A DNA stretch of 64,000 nt from Flavobacterium sp. (GTDB lineage Bacteria; Bacteroidota; Bacteroidia; Flavobacteriales; Flavobacteriaceae). Both the position numbers and the translations under genes were made by a program. Positions 63,673-64,000 of the stretch are shown piece by piece (position 1 is the first letter of the stretch; the number at the start of each line of letters is the position of its first letter). The DNA is taken from NCBI RefSeq assembly GCF_025352015.1, contig NZ_JANXUG010000112.1, positions 56,846 through 120,845 of the forward strand, given 5' to 3'. The notes under the pieces were generated by a model that saw only the letters and a list, made by a program, of their open reading frames with translations, was not told where the DNA came from and searched no databases.

Positions 63673-64000
63673 ATGAGCAAAGAAATAAAATCTGTCGAAT
63701 ACGGACTTGAAAAAATATTTGAAGGAGCACAGGATTTCCTGCCTTTAATGGGAACAGACTATGTAGAATTTTATGTAGGCAACGCAAAACAAGCGGCACA
63801 TTATTACAAAACTACTTTTGGATATCAATCTTTGGCGTATGCTGGTTTAGAAACTGGCGTACGCGATAGAGCAAGTTATGTTTTAAAACAAGACAAAATT
63901 CGTTTGGTTTTGACTACGCCTTTAACGGCCGATTCGCCAATCAATGACCATATACGCAAACATGGCGATGGTGTAAAAGTAATTGCACTTTGGGTAGAAG
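63673..64000 (+). CDS. hppD: 4-hydroxyphenylpyruvate dioxygenase, cut by window end
   Basis: The frame opens with ATG at 63673 and continues to the right edge; 109 residues are visible. MSKEIKSVEYGLEKIFEGAQDFLPLMGTDYVEFYVGNAKQAAHYY-type sequence, FGYQSLAYAGLETG and RDRASYVLKQDKIRLVLTTP are the conserved N-terminal vicinal-oxygen-chelate half of HppD. The catalytic iron ligands are in the missing half. It makes homogentisate, the substrate of the upstream HmgA, so the two form one tyrosine-degradation pair. Confidence 0.88.
   Translation, partial: MSKEIKSVEYGLEKIFEGAQDFLPLMGTDYVEFYVGNAKQAAHYYKTTFGYQSLAYAGLETGVRDRASYVLKQDKIRLVLTTPLTADSPINDHIRKHGDGVKVIALWVE

Overview
The window looks like chromosome of a Flavobacterium-type member of the Flavobacteriaceae (Bacteroidota). 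Support comes from the low GC content, the absence of obvious Shine-Dalgarno sequences, many TAnnTTTG promoter -7 boxes, type IX secretion system (T9SS) sorting domains, a PorP/SprF-OmpA-adhesin cluster, porZ next to recO, a MoxR/Bat aerotolerance operon, and a SusC-like TonB-dependent receptor with lipoproteins. I see no rRNA, tRNA, CRISPR array, intact insertion sequence or prophage. Most of the window is ordinary core chromosome; the accessory signal lies in about 20.7-22.8 kb and in gaps holding decayed genes.

Layout. 0-4.2 kb: start of a DinB-like gene leaving the left edge, an ArsC/Spx-type protein, an EamA exporter, a membrane protein/XRE regulator pair, then yicC, gmk and nadD. 4.2-9 kb: secreted NHL-repeat T9SS protein, gpsA, pheS and two small conserved unknowns. 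9-18.5 kb: one long minus-strand operon, moxR - DUF58 - BatD-like - batA - batB - batC - batD - batE, interrupted after the DUF58 gene by a decayed four-helix-bundle (S23/IVP) gene. 18.7-24.1 kb: aldo/keto reductase, an AlbA_2/Schlafen-type protein, a secreted helical gene broken by two homopolymer frameshifts, two gene fragments meeting at about 22.25 kb, a nine-unit 21-bp tandem repeat, a PPP-type phosphatase and a small outer-membrane protein. 24.2-32.6 kb: aldehyde dehydrogenase and 3-hydroxyanthranilate dioxygenase (tryptophan/kynurenine catabolism), then a secreted endonuclease-like protein divergent from a TonB receptor and two lipoproteins. 33-43.9 kb: OmpA/PD40 protein, PorP/SprF protein and a 2643-residue T9SS type B adhesin. 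44-61.8 kb: hflX, an outer-membrane protein, gdhA, porZ, recO, ileS, a DksA-like protein, lspA, 5-formyl-THF cyclo-ligase, uvrC, a patatin and an amino-acid permease. 62-64 kb: hmgA and the start of hppD (tyrosine catabolism), separated by a second decayed four-helix-bundle gene.

The genes form recognisable units: envelope biogenesis and T9SS cargo (NHL protein, adhesin, PorZ, SprF, LspA), MoxR/Bat stress complex, aromatic amino-acid degradation (HaaO, HmgA, HppD), and polymer or phosphoester scavenging (TonB receptor, lipoproteins, nuclease). The most unusual signals are two independent relics of the same four-helix-bundle family inside conserved operon gaps, and a set of degenerate AT-rich dispersed intergenic repeats, one of which flanks the first relic as an inverted pair. 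I found no clearly new multi-gene defence or mobile system. All functional names come from recognising motifs by eye, not from searches.
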